Part shown: piece after piece, positions 63,643 through 64,000 of the stretch
Layout of the letters: every line of letters begins with the position of its first letter
Numbering within the stretch: position 1 is the stretch's first letter
Assembly: GCF_025770735.1 (NCBI RefSeq)
Contig: NZ_JAODPB010000004.1
Location: forward strand, 124,001-188,000
Length of the DNA: 64,000 nt
Direction of reading: 5' to 3'
Source: Shouchella tritolerans
GTDB taxonomy: Bacteria > Bacillota > Bacilli > Bacillales > Bacillaceae_D
The notes under the pieces: model-generated
What the model was told of the DNA's origin: nothing
The model's input: the letters and a program-made list of their open reading frames with translations, nothing else
Database searches by the model: none
Translations under genes and position numbers: made by a program

Positions 63643-64000
63643 TCGGCATTTACCACTCCTACGCTTTGGACTTCCACATCCGGTTCCAGTTCGTTATAAG
63701 ACACGACGGGGACATGGGGCAAATGGCGCTCAATTAATTGGCGCATGTGCATTCGTACGGCCGGCGAACATAAAATCACGGCCTGCCTGCCAAGTTCAGC
63801 CACTTTTTGTACTTCATTGGCCGTGTTTTGTAAAATCGCATGTGAATCAACAGGCGCGAGCGCCAAAAAGCTGCCATTCTCATTCTGGCCAATGGCATCG
63901 GCGATTTTCTTTTCAACAGCAGCGGCCAACGTGATGACGAATAATTCGTTCCCGCCGTTTGTCAATTGTGTTGTAATTTGCCGTGATAAAGCTTGGCGCA
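63639..64000 (-). CDS. flhA: Flagellar type III export protein FlhA (C-terminal part, cut by window edge)
   Basis: FlhA is the export-gate protein of the flagellar type III secretion system. Only the last 120 codons are in the window; the frame is open to the edge, reading RQALSRQITTQL before NGGNELFVITLAAAVEKKIAD. The segment belongs to the cytoplasmic FlhA-C domain (AILCSP-like ILCSPAVRMHMRQLIERHLP and VVSYNELEPDVEVQSVGVV at the end), as in other FlhA. The stop overlaps the flhF start. Confidence 0.96.
   Translation of the reverse strand, partial: RQALSRQITTQLTNGGNELFVITLAAAVEKKIADAIGQNENGSFLALAPVDSHAILQNTANEVQKVAELGRQAVILCSPAVRMHMRQLIERHLPHVPVVSYNELEPDVEVQSVGVVNAE

Noticed and set aside
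1-64000. CRISPR arrays, tRNA/rRNA genes, insertion sequences, prophage or integration sites
   Set aside because: No regularly spaced repeats, cloverleaf or rRNA sequences, transposase or integrase reading frames were seen; the gene order is that of a conserved chromosome backbone.

Overview
The window is a stretch of bacterial chromosome from an endospore-forming, flagellated member of the Bacillaceae. Gene content and order follow the Bacillus subtilis cotE to flhA region, read in reverse. The moderate GC content, the very acidic extracytoplasmic part of RodZ and the family-level sequence features suggest an alkaliphilic lineage such as Shouchella/Alkalihalobacillus (the old B. clausii group); that species-level placement is inference. 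Of 63 protein genes, 62 lie on the minus strand; only the spore transglutaminase gene tgl is on the plus strand. cotE (left edge) and flhA (right edge) are cut by the window. No rRNA, tRNA, CRISPR array, insertion sequence or prophage was seen.

Layout from left to right (transcription runs right to left). 1-4.9 kb: cotE, ricA, miaB, tgl, spoVS, ymdB. 5.0-11.3 kb: rny, a four-gene operon encoding an Mre11-like nuclease and a Rad50/SbcC-like ATPase split over three overlapping genes, then recA with a SigA promoter and a LexA box. 11.5-21.5 kb: a DEAD-box helicase coupled to cinA, pgsA, rodZ, ymfK, ymfJ, the EF-P modifying reductase ymfI, the M16 pair ymfH/ymfF, and a GntR regulator. 21.5-32.5 kb: spoIIIE, ylzJ, tepA, rnjB, the dapA-dapG-asd cluster, the dipicolinate synthase genes dpaB/dpaA, and ymxH. 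32.5-44.9 kb: mlpA, ylxY, pnp, rpsO, ribF, truB and the rimP-nusA-rnpM-ylxQ-infB-ylxP-rbfA translation/transcription operon. 44.9-58.4 kb: polC, proS, rasP, dxr, cdsA, uppS, frr, pyrH, tsf, rpsB. 58.4-64 kb: the 3' end of the large fla/che operon, with swrB, sigD, cheD, cheC, cheB, flhG, flhF and flhA.

Most of this is conserved housekeeping: RNA decay (RNase Y, RNase J2, PNPase, RicA), translation, lipid and undecaprenyl synthesis, lysine/dipicolinate supply to the spore, and regulated proteolysis. The unusual parts are: (1) the split Rad50-like/Mre11-like cassette between recA and rny, whose N-terminal half ends just after a CxxC zinc-hook motif; (2) erosion or rewiring of the chemotaxis/flagellar-placement module, with FlhG lacking every nucleotide-binding motif but keeping its DQAxxLR FlhF-activating motif, CheB having a receiver domain without the acidic and phospho-acceptor residues, and cheA and cheW absent between cheB and cheC; (3) an SwrB expanded by 12-residue repeats; (4) a rimP-nusA leader in which a strong promoter is followed by a full terminator, fitting NusA autoregulation; and (5) a sequence that recurs immediately 5' of three terminators.
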